This document shows positions 16,093 to 25,361 of a DNA stretch of 64,000 nucleotides, piece after piece (positions within the stretch are counted from its first letter, which is position 1; each line of letters starts with the position of its first letter). The notes below the pieces were generated by a model, which ran no database searches, was not told the DNA's origin, and saw nothing but the letters and a program-made list of their open reading frames with translations. Location of the stretch: NCBI RefSeq assembly GCF_001281525.1, contig NZ_LGCI01000005.1:186001-250000 (forward strand). Reading direction: 5' to 3'. The stretch is from Lysinibacillus macroides (GTDB lineage: Bacteria; Bacillota; Bacilli; Bacillales_A; Planococcaceae). Made by a program: the position numbers and the translations under genes.

Positions 16093-17289
16093 TTAATGTA
16101 TATCAGGCTGCATAAGATACGGTGCTTTTTTTATTGTCCAAATCAGAGCAAGGAAGAAGCAGGATAATAAAATAATGGCACCAAAAATATAAGGGCTGTT
16201 CATATTCCAATCAAAGAGAATGCCTGCTAACGCTGGACCAATCATATTGCCAAGACTCATATAGGCATTATTCAAACCAGCAGCAAACCCTTGCTCATTG
16301 TCAGCAAGCTTAGAAATTAGTGTATTAACAGCAGGGCGAATTAATGTTGTAGCGGTTGAGAAAATCGTTGCTACAACTAATATAAGTGCAAATCCTGAGA
16401 CAAATAATATTAAATAAATAGAGACAGCTGCAACGAATAAATTGATTAAGACAACCTTCATTTCCCCTAAGCGTTTAAAGAGTGGTGTAATCACAAACAT
16501 TTGAACGACGACGCCAAATGCACCACCAACCACTAAAATAATGGCAATATCACCAGGCGTATAATTGAATTTCTCTGTGACAAATAATGATAAAGTTGTT
16601 TGGAAATTAGCGATGCCAAATGAGAATACCATCATAATAATGAGCATAACGAAATAAGGCATATGTACAGAACGGGCCATTTGCTTTGCAAGGTTGTCTT
16701 GCTTTTGGCTTTTTTGTACTGCGCTTGGCTTAGTGGATGGTAGTAAGAACAAGGATAAGAGTGCTGCCAAAATAGCCGCAGCGCCAGCAGTATAGAATGG
16801 GAAATGCAAGCTTACTTTTGATAAGAAGCCTCCAATTCCAGGACCGATCATAAAGCCAAGAGACATAGCAGCCCCTAGCATACCCATCCCTTTTCCACGT
16901 TCTTCATATGTTGTCACGTCTGCTACAAAGGCCATAATAGGAGGTGCTACAAATGCGGAGCCAAGACCACCTAAAAAGCGAGCAATAAAGAGCATCCATA
17001 CATCTGTAGAAAATCCAAAGCCAATTTGTGCAAGCCCTGAAAGAATAAGACCAAAAATAATTAAATTTTTTCGACCATACTGATCCGAAAGATTCCCAGC
17101 AATCGGAGAAAATACAAATTGTGCTAAGGCGAATGTTGCAATCAACATGCCAAGAACTTGTCCTGCTGCACCAAATATTCTTAAATACTCTGGCATAACA
17201 GGAATAATAATACCAATACTGCCCATTGTGATAAACATATTAAACATTAAAATATATAAAGCCGCCTTATTAGACTTTTGCTGGGTCAT
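16093..17289 (-). CDS. MFS drug-efflux-type transporter (DHA1)
   Basis: A 398-residue major facilitator with 12 predicted spans. The loop 2-3 motif A is GNLSDQYGRKN (residues 63-73), and motif C, diagnostic of proton-driven exporters, is GFMIGPGIGG in span 5. A central cytosolic loop lies at about residues 190-215 (rich in Lys, Gln and Ser). ATG has AAAGGAG 8-9 bases upstream. It resembles the Bmr/NorA group, and multidrug efflux is likely, but the substrate is unknown. No regulator sits next to it, and it is separate from the potABCD block downstream on the same strand. Confidence 0.82.
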   Translation of the reverse strand: MTQQKSNKAALYILMFNMFITMGSIGIIIPVMPEYLRIFGAAGQVLGMLIATFALAQFVFSPIAGNLSDQYGRKNLIIFGLILSGLAQIGFGFSTDVWMLFIARFLGGLGSAFVAPPIMAFVADVTTYEERGKGMGMLGAAMSLGFMIGPGIGGFLSKVSLHFPFYTAGAAAILAALLSLFLLPSTKPSAVQKSQKQDNLAKQMARSVHMPYFVMLIIMMVFSFGIANFQTTLSLFVTEKFNYTPGDIAIILVVGGAFGVVVQMFVITPLFKRLGEMKVVLINLFVAAVSIYLILFVSGFALILVVATIFSTATTLIRPAVNTLISKLADNEQGFAAGLNNAYMSLGNMIGPALAGILFDWNMNSPYIFGAIILLSCFFLALIWTIKKAPYLMQPDIH

Positions 17290-17387
17290 TAACTAACTCT
17301 CCTTTTTGTCACCAAATATACTACAGTCTATCATAAGCTAACCTTTCATTGTATCGGTTGAAAGTCTGAAATAGCATCATTATCTAT

Positions 17388-17430
17388 AAAATAAAAGATC
17401 TGCCGAGCGCGCAAAATTTTCTCGACAGAC
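17388..17430 (-). terminator. Terminator of the pot operon
   Basis: Minus strand TCTGTCGAG pairs with CTCGGCAGA (one G-T pair) and is followed by TCTTTTATTTT. Starts about 13 bases after the potD stop. Confidence 0.8.
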
Positions 17431-17442
17431 CATTTACAATTG

Positions 17443-18516
17443 TTAACGAATGCTCATTTTAAATTCTAAAAATAATTCATTATATTTCCCTAAATAATCA
17501 GGTCCTAAGTTTTTATAGACCTCTAATGTATCACGTTGCTCCTCAGAAGGGTAGTAGCGTTCGTCTGTGACAACCTCTTCATCCATTAAGTCCATCGCAG
17601 CAATATTAGGTGTAGAGTAACCTACATAATCAGCGTTTCGAGCACCAGCATCAGCACTTAACATAAAGTTAATAAAGGCATGTGCGCCATCAATGTTTTT
17701 CGATGTTTTTGGAATGACCATATTATCAAACCATAAATTGGAGCCTTCCTCAGGTACTGCAAAGTCTAGCTCCTCATTTTCAAACATCATATCAGCAGCT
17801 TGCCCAGACCAGGTAAGAGCTACTGTTGCTTCATTATTAATCATCAGTGGTGTAATCTCATCGCCGATAATCGCTTTTACATTGGGCGCAAGTGTAATTA
17901 GCTTATTAGTAGCCTCACGCAGTTCATTGTCATCTAATGAATTCAGTGAGTAACCAAGACTATTTAAGCCCATCCCAATGACTTCACGCGCACCATCTAC
18001 TAAAAAGACTTTACGTTTTAAGGAAGGGTCCCATAAATCTTCCCAAGAGGTGAAATCTAAATCACCCACAAGGCTTGGATTATAAACAATGCCTACTGTT
18101 CCCCAGAAATAGGGGATTGAATAATGATTGTTATCATCAAATGGCAAATCTAAAAAATAAGGGTCAATATTTTTTAGATTCGGGAGCTTTGTTTTATCTA
18201 AGGGAATCAATAAATTTTCTTCCTTCATTTTTTCAATCATATACTCAGAAGGCACAGCAATATCGTAAGCAGTGCCACCTTGCTGAATTTTTGTCATCAT
18301 GGCTTCATTGGAATCGAAGGTTTCATAGATGACATGAATGCCTGTTTCTTTTTCAAATGCTTTTAATAAATCAGGGTCAATATATTCACCCCAGTTAAAA
18401 ATGGTTAATGTGTTTTTGCCACCTTTACCGCCGCCTGCACTTAAGGTGTCAGCCGCATAGAATAAAAGGGCTGAAACGACAAGGATGGCGATGGTAGCTT
18501 GAATTAGTGACTTCAT
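17443..18516 (-). CDS. potD: Spermidine/putrescine-binding protein PotD
   Basis: Extracellular substrate-binding protein of a polyamine ABC transporter, 357 residues. After an N-terminal hydrophobic segment (residues 4-24) comes the typical LTIFNWGEYIDPDLLKAFEKETG start of the mature PotD fold, then YDIAVPSEYMIEKM, PYFWGTVGIVYNP and a late TSKNIDGAHAFINFML. There is no cysteine near the N-terminus, so no lipobox: it is held by an uncleaved anchor or released, not lipidated. ATG overlaps the potC stop by 4 bases. Last gene of the regulator-potABCD unit. Spermidine versus putrescine preference cannot be read. Confidence 0.92.
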   Translation of the reverse strand: MKSLIQATIAILVVSALLFYAADTLSAGGGKGGKNTLTIFNWGEYIDPDLLKAFEKETGIHVIYETFDSNEAMMTKIQQGGTAYDIAVPSEYMIEKMKEENLLIPLDKTKLPNLKNIDPYFLDLPFDDNNHYSIPYFWGTVGIVYNPSLVGDLDFTSWEDLWDPSLKRKVFLVDGAREVIGMGLNSLGYSLNSLDDNELREATNKLITLAPNVKAIIGDEITPLMINNEATVALTWSGQAADMMFENEELDFAVPEEGSNLWFDNMVIPKTSKNIDGAHAFINFMLSADAGARNADYVGYSTPNIAAMDLMDEEVVTDERYYPSEEQRDTLEVYKNLGPDYLGKYNELFLEFKMSIR

Positions 18517-19310
18517 CGATGCCCCTCCATTCTTTTACTCGTACGACTTGTCATGAAATAATAACCAACAACAACTAAAACCGTAACAAAGAATACTAAA
18601 CCAGAAATCGCATTTACCGTTAGAGAAATTCCTGCACGTGCCATTGAATAGATTTCTACGGATAATGTACTGAAGCCATTACCTGTTACAAAGAATGTCA
18701 CAGCAAAATCATCTAATGAATACGTAAGGGCAAGGAAGAAGCCTGCAAATATACCTGGCTGAATATAAGGAAGAATGACACGCATCATAACGTCTTTTTT
18801 CGTTGCCCCTAAATCTAATGCTGCATCAATTAATGAGTTATTCATTTCTAGTAGCTTTGGTAAAACCATTAGTACAACAATCGGTACACTAAATGCGACA
18901 TGGGCTAATAAAACAGATGCAAAGCCTAGTTTAATGCCTACCATTGTAAATAAAATTAAGAAACTAGCCCCGATAATTACGTCTGGGCTGACGATTAAGA
19001 CATTGTTTAAGGATAATAAAGTATTACGCATTTTAGAATCCTTAACCGTCACAATTCCAATTGCTCCTAGCGTACCAATAATAGTAGAAATGAGAGCAGA
19101 AAGTAGTGCCACGATGACCGTATTAATTAATATAACGAGAAGACGTGAATCTTCAAAAACAGCTTGATAATGCTCTAAAGTAAAGGATTCAAAATGATTC
19201 ATGGAACCGCCACTATTGAACGAGTAAAAGATTAAATAAAAGATTGGCGCATAGAGAACGATAAAAACAATCGTTAAATAGACTTTGGCTGATGCAGATA
19301 GCTTGTTCAT
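18513..19310 (-). CDS. potC: Polyamine ABC permease PotC
   Basis: A 265-residue permease with six membrane spans. The cytoplasmic coupling loop is visible as DAALDLGATKKDVMMRVILPYIQPGI (about residues 163-188), which contains the EAA-type glycine. The NHFESFTLEHYQAVF segment between the first spans is typical of PotC. It overlaps potB and potD by 4 bases each, so the three membrane/periplasmic genes are translationally coupled. It pairs with PotB to form the pore driven by PotA. Confidence 0.92.
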   Translation of the reverse strand: MNKLSASAKVYLTIVFIVLYAPIFYLIFYSFNSGGSMNHFESFTLEHYQAVFEDSRLLVILINTVIVALLSALISTIIGTLGAIGIVTVKDSKMRNTLLSLNNVLIVSPDVIIGASFLILFTMVGIKLGFASVLLAHVAFSVPIVVLMVLPKLLEMNNSLIDAALDLGATKKDVMMRVILPYIQPGIFAGFFLALTYSLDDFAVTFFVTGNGFSTLSVEIYSMARAGISLTVNAISGLVFFVTVLVVVGYYFMTSRTSKRMEGHR

Positions 19311-20116
19311 CGTACACGACCTCCTTTATCCTTTTGTCCCGTAATTAGCATGATAATCACCATGAATAAAATTAAGAATACAGCAATAGTGGAACCCATA
19401 CCCCAGTTTTGTGTCACAAGGAATTGCTGTTCAATCGCTGTACCTAAGGTAATGACACGGTTCCCAGCAATTAAGCGAGTAATCATGAACAGGGATAGGG
19501 CTGGGATAAAGACGACTTGAATACCAGACTTAACGCCATCCATTGTCAATGGTAAAACAACACGACGGAAGGTTGTAAAAGCCGAAGCACCTAAATCACG
19601 TGCTGCATAAATGAGTGTTGGGTTTAAACGATCTAAAGAATTGAAGATCGGTAAAATCATAAATGGAATAAAAATATAGACCGACACAAAGACAAAGCTA
19701 ATATCGGTAAAGAGCATTTGTTTTGGATCGAAGCCAAATACTTCGATAAATGCATTAATAGGTCCGTATAATCCAAAGATGCCGATAAAGGCATACGTTT
19801 TTAATAAAAGATTAATCCATGAAGGAATAATAATAAGTAGAAGCCAAAGCTGCTTATGTTTTGTCTTCGTTAAGAAATAAGCAGTTGGATATGAAATTAA
19901 TAGTGTAAAGAATGTAATTAAAAATGCATACCAAAACGAGCTCAAAGTCATCTTTAAGTAAACAGAAGAAAAGAACGCTTTATAGTTATCGAGCGTAAAG
20001 TTGCCATGTAAATCAAGCAGGGAATAATAGACCACGAGTGCAATTGGCGCGATAACGAAAAAGGCAATCCATAACACATATGGAAATAACGCTGATTTTG
20101 ATGTTTTAGTTTGCAT
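19307..20116 (-). CDS. potB: Polyamine ABC permease PotB
   Basis: Permease of about 269 residues with six spans and the EAA-type loop [26 protein letters not shown]. Several in-frame ATGs occur at 20131, 20122 and 20116; TGGAG is about 9 bases before 20116, so I take that one, although the others cannot be excluded. The start overlaps the 3' end of potA. Its stop overlaps the potC start. Partner of PotC. Confidence 0.9.
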   Translation of the reverse strand: MQTKTSKSALFPYVLWIAFFVIAPIALVVYYSLLDLHGNFTLDNYKAFFSSVYLKMTLSSFWYAFLITFFTLLISYPTAYFLTKTKHKQLWLLLIIIPSWINLLLKTYAFIGIFGLYGPINAFIEVFGFDPKQMLFTDISFVFVSVYIFIPFMILPIFNSLDRLNPTLIYAARDLGASAFTTFRRVVLPLTMDGVKSGIQVVFIPALSLFMITRLIAGNRVITLGTAIEQQFLVTQNWGMGSTIAVFLILFMVIIMLITGQKDKGGRVR

Positions 20117-21212
20117 CTTCATCGTCTCCATACGATTCTAATCGTTTATCAAACTCTTCCTCTGTTTCGTTTAAGCGCATTACGTGAATCGCCTCAGGAT
20201 CAAAGTCTAAGCCAATCTCAGTCCCTACTTCTGCTTTCTTCAATGAATGGACGAGCCACTCATTACCATCTTTATCGTATGTGGATAATTCATAATGTAC
20301 TCCTCGGAATAATTGTGTATCCACTTTTACCACAAGTTTGCCTTTATCAATCGTTGTCATTTCTAAATCTTCTGGTCGAATGACAATGTCTATTTTTTCA
20401 TTTGGCTTCATCCCTTGGTCGACACATTCAAAAACTTTGCCAGCAAATTCAACCTTGAAATCCTCAATCATCACGCCAGGTACAATATTGGATTCACCAA
20501 TAAAGTCAGCAACAAAGCGGTTAATCGGTTCATCATAAATATCCACTGGTGTACCTGACTGCTGAATTTGTCCTTCACTTAAGACAAAAATTTCATCACT
20601 CATGGCAAGTGCTTCTTCTTGATCATGTGTAACAAAGACAAATGTTTTGCCAAGACGTTGCTGTAATTCACGTAGCTCATATTGCATTTCTGTACGTAGC
20701 TTTAAGTCTAAAGCTGAAAGTGGCTCATCCAGTAAAATCACTTCAGGGTCATTGACAATGGCACGTGCAATCGCGACACGCTGACGCTGACCACCAGACA
20801 TTTCAGCGATTTCACGATTGCCATAGCCTGCCAAATTGACAAACTTTAAGGCTTCAGCTACACGCTCTTTTATGTCCTTTTCAGGAAGCTTTTTAATACG
20901 TAGGCCAAATGCGACATTTTCAAACACATTTAAATGAGGGAACAGCGCATAATCCTGAAAAACAGTATTAACTTGACGTTCATTGGCAGGAACTGCATTA
21001 ATCTTTTTATCATGGAAAAATACATTTCCTGTTGTAGGTTCCGTAAATCCTGCAATAATTCGTAAAATGGTTGTTTTACCACAACCGGAAGGGCCAAGGA
21101 GTGTATAAAATTTTCCTTTTTCCAGCTCCAAATTGATATTTTTTAAGACGACGGTTCCGTCTTGATAAGACTTTGAAACATTTTCAAAGCGGATAATTGA
21201 ATTGGTTGTCAT
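20106..21212 (-). CDS. potA: Polyamine ABC ATPase PotA
   Basis: A 368-residue ATPase. Walker [10 protein letters not shown] (about residues 39-47), signature MSGGQRQRV, Walker [13 protein letters not shown] and H-loop FVTHDQEEA. The C-terminal part from about residue 240 is the TOBE/regulatory domain of PotA-type proteins. ATG with GGAGG is 17 bases after the regulator stop. It energises PotBC with PotD delivering polyamine. Confidence 0.94.
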   Translation of the reverse strand: MTTNSIIRFENVSKSYQDGTVVLKNINLELEKGKFYTLLGPSGCGKTTILRIIAGFTEPTTGNVFFHDKKINAVPANERQVNTVFQDYALFPHLNVFENVAFGLRIKKLPEKDIKERVAEALKFVNLAGYGNREIAEMSGGQRQRVAIARAIVNDPEVILLDEPLSALDLKLRTEMQYELRELQQRLGKTFVFVTHDQEEALAMSDEIFVLSEGQIQQSGTPVDIYDEPINRFVADFIGESNIVPGVMIEDFKVEFAGKVFECVDQGMKPNEKIDIVIRPEDLEMTTIDKGKLVVKVDTQLFRGVHYELSTYDKDGNEWLVHSLKKAEVGTEIGLDFDPEAIHVMRLNETEEEFDKRLESYGDDEDAN

Positions 21213-21229
21213 GGATGCGCCTCCTTAAG

Positions 21230-21772
21230 CTATAAATAAGAATCTGTTGCGACAAGTAAAATTTTTGTTTCATCATCATGTGCATTAAAAATCTGATGAT
21301 GGTCTGTCGCGTCATAATAAAGTGCGTTACCTTCACTTGCGATATACTGTTCATTCCCTAAAACGAGACGAATACGCCCTTTAACAACATAAATAAATGT
21401 TTCAGAAAGCGAAGGCTCAAACTGTTTAAACTCACCATCTGCTGCAAAGGTTAAGAAAATGGGTTCCATCTCTTTTTCATTCGAAGTAGGAATCAGCCAT
21501 TGAATTTCATATTTTTTTTCTTCATCTGTATAGGTAGATTGGTCTTCCTCTGTATAAACAACCTTCTGTTCAGGTGATTCATCATCAAAAAAGTCTTTGG
21601 GTCTTGACCCTAATACTTCTAAGATTGAAAATAATGTTTCAATTGAAGGTGAGTTTAGATCACGTTCTAATTGGGAAATATAACCTTTACTTAAATCTGT
21701 ACGTTCTCCAAGTTCCTCTTGGGTAAGACCTTTTTTTAAACGAAGCGCTTTAATTTTAGCTCCTATTTGCAT
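21230..21772 (-). CDS. XRE/cupin regulator of the pot operon (PuuR-like)
   Basis: A 180-residue regulator. Residues 5-60 are an XRE helix-turn-helix (KALRLKKGLTQEELGERTDLSKGYISQLERDLNSPSIETL). Residues 100-178 are a cupin beta-barrel (FEPSLSETFIYVVKGRIRLVLGNEQYIASEGNALYYDATDHHQIFN), the domain order of PuuR-type sensors. It is the first gene of the unit with potA 17 bases downstream, so it probably senses polyamine level and controls transport. A dyad-rich region directly upstream is its likely operator. Confidence 0.87.
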   Translation of the reverse strand: MQIGAKIKALRLKKGLTQEELGERTDLSKGYISQLERDLNSPSIETLFSILEVLGSRPKDFFDDESPEQKVVYTEEDQSTYTDEEKKYEIQWLIPTSNEKEMEPIFLTFAADGEFKQFEPSLSETFIYVVKGRIRLVLGNEQYIASEGNALYYDATDHHQIFNAHDDETKILLVATDSYL

Positions 21773-21789
21773 CTTTTCCCTCCTAAGAG

Positions 21790-21855
21790 AAGTTTAGCAA
21801 TGATAAACTTTTGAAATATGAAGTTTACTTTAACGAAACTTTTAGTTTACTAAAA
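21790..21855 (-). promoter_or_regulatory. Triple inverted-repeat operator upstream of the pot regulator
   Basis: Three adjacent dyads built from AGTTTA: AAGTTT...AAACTT at 21790-21810, AAGTTT...AAACTT at 21821-21841 and TTTTAGTTTACTAAAA at 21840-21855. They are 15-70 bases upstream of the regulator start, so autoregulation by the XRE/cupin protein is likely. Confidence 0.6.
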
Positions 21856-22008
21856 CCATTACAATTATACATAATCAAAAAAAATTTGCAATTATTTTTT
21901 GTGAAAAAAATAAATAGTCTTGGATAGAAAGGAAAAGCTTGTATAAGGTAGCATATTTTTGTCAAATATAGCTAATAAAGAGATTGTATCCACAACCTTC
22001 ATCATGGA

Positions 22009-22028
22009 TTTGACGAATTTTTGTCAAA
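22009..22028 (+). promoter_or_regulatory. Palindrome TTTGAC-N8-GTCAAA upstream of ykuU
   Basis: TTTGAC(GAATTTTT)GTCAAA is a perfect 6-bp dyad. The half site with its T-run, TTTTTGTCAAA, also occurs at 21957-21967. It lies about 130 bases before the ykuU start and may be a binding site for a redox or other regulator; the protein is unknown. Confidence 0.4.
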
Positions 22029-22526
22029 CAACATATTATCATGTAAAAAGATGAAGTTGACTTGTTTGAAAAAAGACGATTACTCTGCTATCGTAGAAGA
22101 CGAGTTCGCTGGTGCGAATGGAATATATAAACTACATATTTATTCGGAGGGATTTATTATGGCAGAACGCATGGTAGGTAAACAAGCACCTGACTTTACA
22201 ATGGAAGCAGTACTTGCAGACAAATCATTTGGTAAAGTATCGTTAGAAGATATTAAAGCACAAGATAAATGGACAGTTCTTTTCTTCTATCCAATGGACT
22301 TCACATTTGTATGTCCAACTGAAATCACTGCAATGAGCGATCGTTATGACGAGTTCGAAGACTTAGATGCAGAAGTAATTGGTGTTTCTACAGACACAAT
22401 TCACACGCACTTAGCGTGGATTAATACAGACCGCACACAAAATGGTCTTGGTGAATTAAAATACCCATTAGCTGCTGATACAAACGGCACTGAATACTAT
22501 TTTTGAGACAGTATGAAAACACCTTA

Positions 22527-23366
22527 TTATACAGCCAGTTGACGGTATTGAACCGGCGACTGGTTGTTTAATTTCGTTTTAATCCGAATATTGTTATAAT
22601 AGTAAATGTATTCTTCGACAATATTTATGACACACGCATTTGTTGTGCGATAAATATCATCGAGGTAGAACGTTTCAGACTTTAGCGAGGAGTGAAACGT
22701 TTCAATTGGGGAATTATCAGCGGGCGTGCCTTTACGAGACATGCTCATGGTCATTCCTTTTTCTTTGACTGCCTTCTGATATGCATAAGATGTGTAAACA
22801 GAACCCTGGTCGCTATGCAGGATACAGCCTTCTGGTAGATCGGGTAATTGATTTAGCGTATCTAAGACAAAGTCGGTATCTTGTGTAAAACCAATTGTAA
22901 ACGCAATAACCTCGCCATTAAATAGGTCTAAGATACTTGAAAGGTACATCATAGATTGTCCAAAAGGCAAGTAAGTAATATCTGTTACGAGCCTTTCTAG
23001 CGGTTTTAATGCCGTAAAATCACGTGCTAATAAGTTAGGAACAATGTGAGCTGGTTGTCCCGTACGTTTACGTTTCTTTACCTTTACACGACATTGCCAG
23101 CCGTATTTTTGCATCACACGTTGCACCGTTTTCTCACTAATGTCAGTAAGTAATTCTGTGATTTTTCGATAGCCGTATCTGAATTTGTGTAACTTGCACA
23201 AGTCGCCAATTTGTTGGTCTCGAAGATCCTTTTGAGTGAATTTATTTTCATTGACCTTCCAGCGATAATACGACGAACGAGCTACACCTAAATGACGGCA
23301 GATTTCACCAATCGGCATCCTTTCTTTTAACTCCTCTACTAGCTCTACTACAACTTTTGGGACCAC
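22527..23366 (-). CDS. IS3-family transposase OrfB (DDE integrase)
   Basis: 279 residues with an rve-type integrase core. The DDE residues are visible: D in LVTDITYLPFG, D in ILHSDQGSVYTS and E in SPIETFHSSLKSE. The N-terminal part has the HTH_21 region (RYGYRKITELL) of IS3 OrfB. An ATG occurs at 23366, but the normal product is the OrfAB fusion made by a -1 frameshift upstream. Confidence 0.93.
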   Translation of the reverse strand: MVPKVVVELVEELKERMPIGEICRHLGVARSSYYRWKVNENKFTQKDLRDQQIGDLCKLHKFRYGYRKITELLTDISEKTVQRVMQKYGWQCRVKVKKRKRTGQPAHIVPNLLARDFTALKPLERLVTDITYLPFGQSMMYLSSILDLFNGEVIAFTIGFTQDTDFVLDTLNQLPDLPEGCILHSDQGSVYTSYAYQKAVKEKGMTMSMSRKGTPADNSPIETFHSSLKSETFYLDDIYRTTNACVINIVEEYIYYYNNIRIKTKLNNQSPVQYRQLAV

Positions 23367-23668
23367 TTCCTCTCCAACTCTGCGTACTTTTTTAACACTT
23401 CAATTTGTTGCTTTAAATAACGATTCTCTGCTTGTAACTTAGCGGTTTCACTTTCATATTCAGGCCCTTTGCCAAATGTATATTGTTTTCCTACTGGCTG
23501 TTCAAGACGATGTAATTCGCCGTTCTTGTACCATTTCATCCATGTTTTTAACTGAGAATGGTTACGAATATTTAGCTCCTCTAGTACTTGTTTTACAGGA
23601 ATGCCTGCTAATCTCATTTCAATTGCTTTCATTTTCACTTCCACTGGGTAACTCACTCTTGTCCCCAT
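23348..23668 (-). CDS. IS3-family transposase OrfA
   Basis: 106 residues with an N-terminal helix-turn-helix (YPVEVKMKAIEMRLAGIPVKQVLEELNIRNHSQLKTW) followed by a leucine-zipper-like coiled coil (ETAKLQAENRYLKQQIEVLKKY). Start ATG 23668 with GGAGG 9-10 bases upstream; the longer frame above it lacks a better site. It overlaps the OrfB frame by 19 bases. Confidence 0.92.
   Translation of the reverse strand: MGTRVSYPVEVKMKAIEMRLAGIPVKQVLEELNIRNHSQLKTWMKWYKNGELHRLEQPVGKQYTFGKGPEYESETAKLQAENRYLKQQIEVLKKYAELERKWSQKL
23387..23393 (-). other. Programmed -1 frameshift site A_AAA_AAG
   Basis: On the minus strand the OrfA codons TTA AAA AAG contain A_AAA_AAG. A -1 slip gives AAA AAA GTA CGC and continues into the OrfB frame without a stop, as in other IS3-family elements. 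Confidence 0.88.
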
Positions 23669-24010
23669 AGAAAAACACCTCCACATTGATTTGATAAGGT
23701 ACAATACCCGTTTTTCAACGAAAGGTGTTTTTATTTGTCTCATTTTTTTAGGTCAGTGCCAACTTTCAAGTATCTAAAGAGTATGGTGTTTTAATTGAAG
23801 AAGAAGGTATCGCATTACGTGGTTTATTTATCATCAATCCAGAAGGCGAACTAAAATACCAAACAGTATTTGATAACAACATCGGCCGTGATGTGGATGA
23901 AACATTACGTGTACTTCAAGCACTACAAACTGGTGGTCTTTGCCCAGCAAACTGGCGTCCAGGTCAAGCAACTCTATAATCCACTAGACTTGCCGCATTA
24001 TTTTGCACAA

Positions 24011-24046
24011 AAAAGAGTCCCCACGACATGCTTGTGGGGGCTTTTA
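24011..24046 (+). terminator. Terminator between ykuU and ykuV
   Basis: AAAAGAGTCCCCAC pairs with GTGGGGGCTTTT around a short loop. It lies after the residual 3' part of ykuU. Confidence 0.85.
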
Positions 24047-24099
24047 ACTGAATTGGATGCAATGATACCAAATTATTATGATTTTGGAGGAGGATTTTC

Positions 24100-24555
24100 A
24101 TGAAACTTCGTGAACAAATGCCTGAACTTGCAGGTGCAACGACTTGGCTAAATGGTGAAGTCACAAAGGCGGATTTAGTAGGTAGCAAACCAACATTAAT
24201 CCATTTTTGGTCAGTAAGCTGTCATTTATGTAAAGAAGCAATGCCAGATGTGAATAATTTCCGTGACCAATATAAAGATGAATTAAATGTGGTAGCAGTA
24301 CATATGCCGCGTTCTGAGGCAGATACTGATTTAGATGCAATTAAAGCGGTAGCTGCAGAGCATGACATTACGCAACCAATTTTTGTAGATAGCGAAATGA
24401 AGCTAACAGATGCATTTGAAAACCAATATGTACCTGCATATTTTGTCTTCGATAAAGATGGTCAGCTTCGTCATATGCAAGCAGGCGGTAGTGGCATGAA
24501 AATGCTAGAAAAGCGTGTAAATCGTGTACTAGATGAAATGCGTAGCGCAGAATAA
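24100..24555 (+). CDS. ykuV: Thiol-disulfide oxidoreductase YkuV
   Basis: Thioredoxin-fold protein of 151 residues. The redox site is HFWSVSCHLCKEAMP, a CxxC as Cys-His-Leu-Cys near residues 41-44, and the cis-proline region is YVPAYFVFDKDGQLRH. The sequence is very close to B. subtilis YkuV (thiol reductase of similar length, with no signal peptide), so it is cytoplasmic. GGAGGAGG precedes the ATG. It normally follows ykuU, which is here disrupted, so the peroxidase/thiol reductase pair is broken, but ykuV itself looks intact. Confidence 0.93.
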   Translation: MKLREQMPELAGATTWLNGEVTKADLVGSKPTLIHFWSVSCHLCKEAMPDVNNFRDQYKDELNVVAVHMPRSEADTDLDAIKAVAAEHDITQPIFVDSEMKLTDAFENQYVPAYFVFDKDGQLRHMQAGGSGMKMLEKRVNRVLDEMRSAE

Positions 24556-24567
24556 TGAGAAACGAAG

Positions 24568-24598
24568 TAGGCGGGGATAAAAGTCCTCGTCTTTTTTG
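24568..24598 (+). terminator. Terminator of ykuV
   Basis: GGCGGGG pairs with CCTCGTC using G-T pairs, followed by TTTTTT. Starts about 14 bases after the ykuV stop. Confidence 0.65.
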
Positions 24599-24689
24599 TC
24601 TAATGTTGACGATAAAGCTGTTGTTTTGACAATACATATGATAGAGAATACGCTACAATGGTGGTATAGTCGTTTCCGGAGGGATTTTT

Positions 24690-25355
24690 ATGATGAAAAA
24701 AGAGTTTGCGGTCATCGGGCTTGGACGTTTTGGAGGCAGTATTGTTCGTGAATTAATGAGTCAGGGCGCACAGGTAATGGCGATTGATCATTCCTCAGAG
24801 CGTGTGGATGAATTTGCGTCAATTGCTACACAGGCTATTATTGCAGATTCAACGGATGAATCAGTACTGAATTCATTAGGTATCCGAAATTTTGAGCATG
24901 TGATTGTTGCCATTGGTGAAGATATTCAAGCAAGTATTTTAACAACCATTATTTTAAAAGAAATTGGTGTGGAGCAAATTACGGTTAAGGCACAAAATGA
25001 TTACCATGAAAAAGTATTGCGAAAAATTGGTGCTGATTTTGTCGTCCATCCTGAGCGTGATATGGGCATTCGTATTGCTAACAATATGTTATCGAATACG
25101 GTGCTGGATTATTTAGAGCTATCAGATGAACACTCGATTATGGAATTAAAGGCCAATGATGCAATCGCAGGCTATTCCATTATAGATTTAGATATTCGAG
25201 CAAAATATGGCATTAACATTGTAGGTATTAAGCGTGGCGCTGATATTATCGTTTCTCCACAGGCAAGCGATAAAATTTTATTGGGCGATATTATGCTAGT
25301 GATTGGTGCAGATGTTGATATAAATCGCTTTGTGAAAAAGGCGATGAATGGGTAA
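24690..25355 (+). CDS. ktrC: K+ uptake regulatory subunit KtrC
   Basis: Cytoplasmic RCK/TrkA-N protein of 221 residues that gates a Ktr potassium channel. The Rossmann motif is AVIGLGRFGGS (residues 7-17), followed by ADSTDESVLNSLGIRNFEHVIVAIGE and an RCK_C (TrkA-C) domain from about residue 140. It closely resembles B. subtilis YkqB/KtrC. RBS CGGAGGG. The membrane partner (KtrD) is not next to it, as in B. subtilis. In Bacillus such proteins bind ATP/ADP and c-di-AMP, which may link it to cbpB earlier in the window (inference). Confidence 0.93.
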   Translation: MMKKEFAVIGLGRFGGSIVRELMSQGAQVMAIDHSSERVDEFASIATQAIIADSTDESVLNSLGIRNFEHVIVAIGEDIQASILTTIILKEIGVEQITVKAQNDYHEKVLRKIGADFVVHPERDMGIRIANNMLSNTVLDYLELSDEHSIMELKANDAIAGYSIIDLDIRAKYGINIVGIKRGADIIVSPQASDKILLGDIMLVIGADVDINRFVKKAMNG

Positions 25356-25361
25356 TGCACA

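Larger units (their letters stand above)
22486..23760 (-). mobile_element. Complete IS3-family insertion sequence, 1275 bp
   Basis: The ends are GGCACTGA (22486) and TCAGTGCC (to 23760), exact inverted complements, with further partial matching inward (TGAGACA and AAAACACC appear in both ends). It is flanked by a direct 3-bp repeat AAC, typical of IS3-family insertion. Two overlapping frames on the minus strand encode OrfA and OrfB. Since both ends, the duplication and the frames are intact, the insertion looks recent. Confidence 0.95.
22159..23979 (+). pseudogene. ykuU: Peroxiredoxin ykuU split by an IS3-family element
   Basis: 2-Cys peroxiredoxin (thiol peroxidase) gene interrupted after codon 109. 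The 5' part (22159-22485) starts with ATG behind GGAGG and encodes [20 protein letters not shown]... with the peroxidatic cysteine in FTFVCPTE. Bases 22483-22485 (AAC) are repeated at 23761-23763, and the 3' part (23764-23979) goes on in frame with FQVSKEYGVLIEEEG and ends with the resolving-cysteine motif GGLCPANW. Removing the element and one AAC gives exactly 180 codons, the length of B. subtilis YkuU. As it stands, translation stops after six codons of element DNA (GTEYYF), leaving 115 residues without the resolving cysteine, so the enzyme is expected to be inactive. The next gene is ykuV, the usual partner. Confidence 0.95.

Noticed and set aside
22021..22158. Upstream extension of the ykuU frame
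   Set aside because: The ATG at 22159 has GGAGG and matches the family N-terminus; the extension holds the dyad and promoter region.
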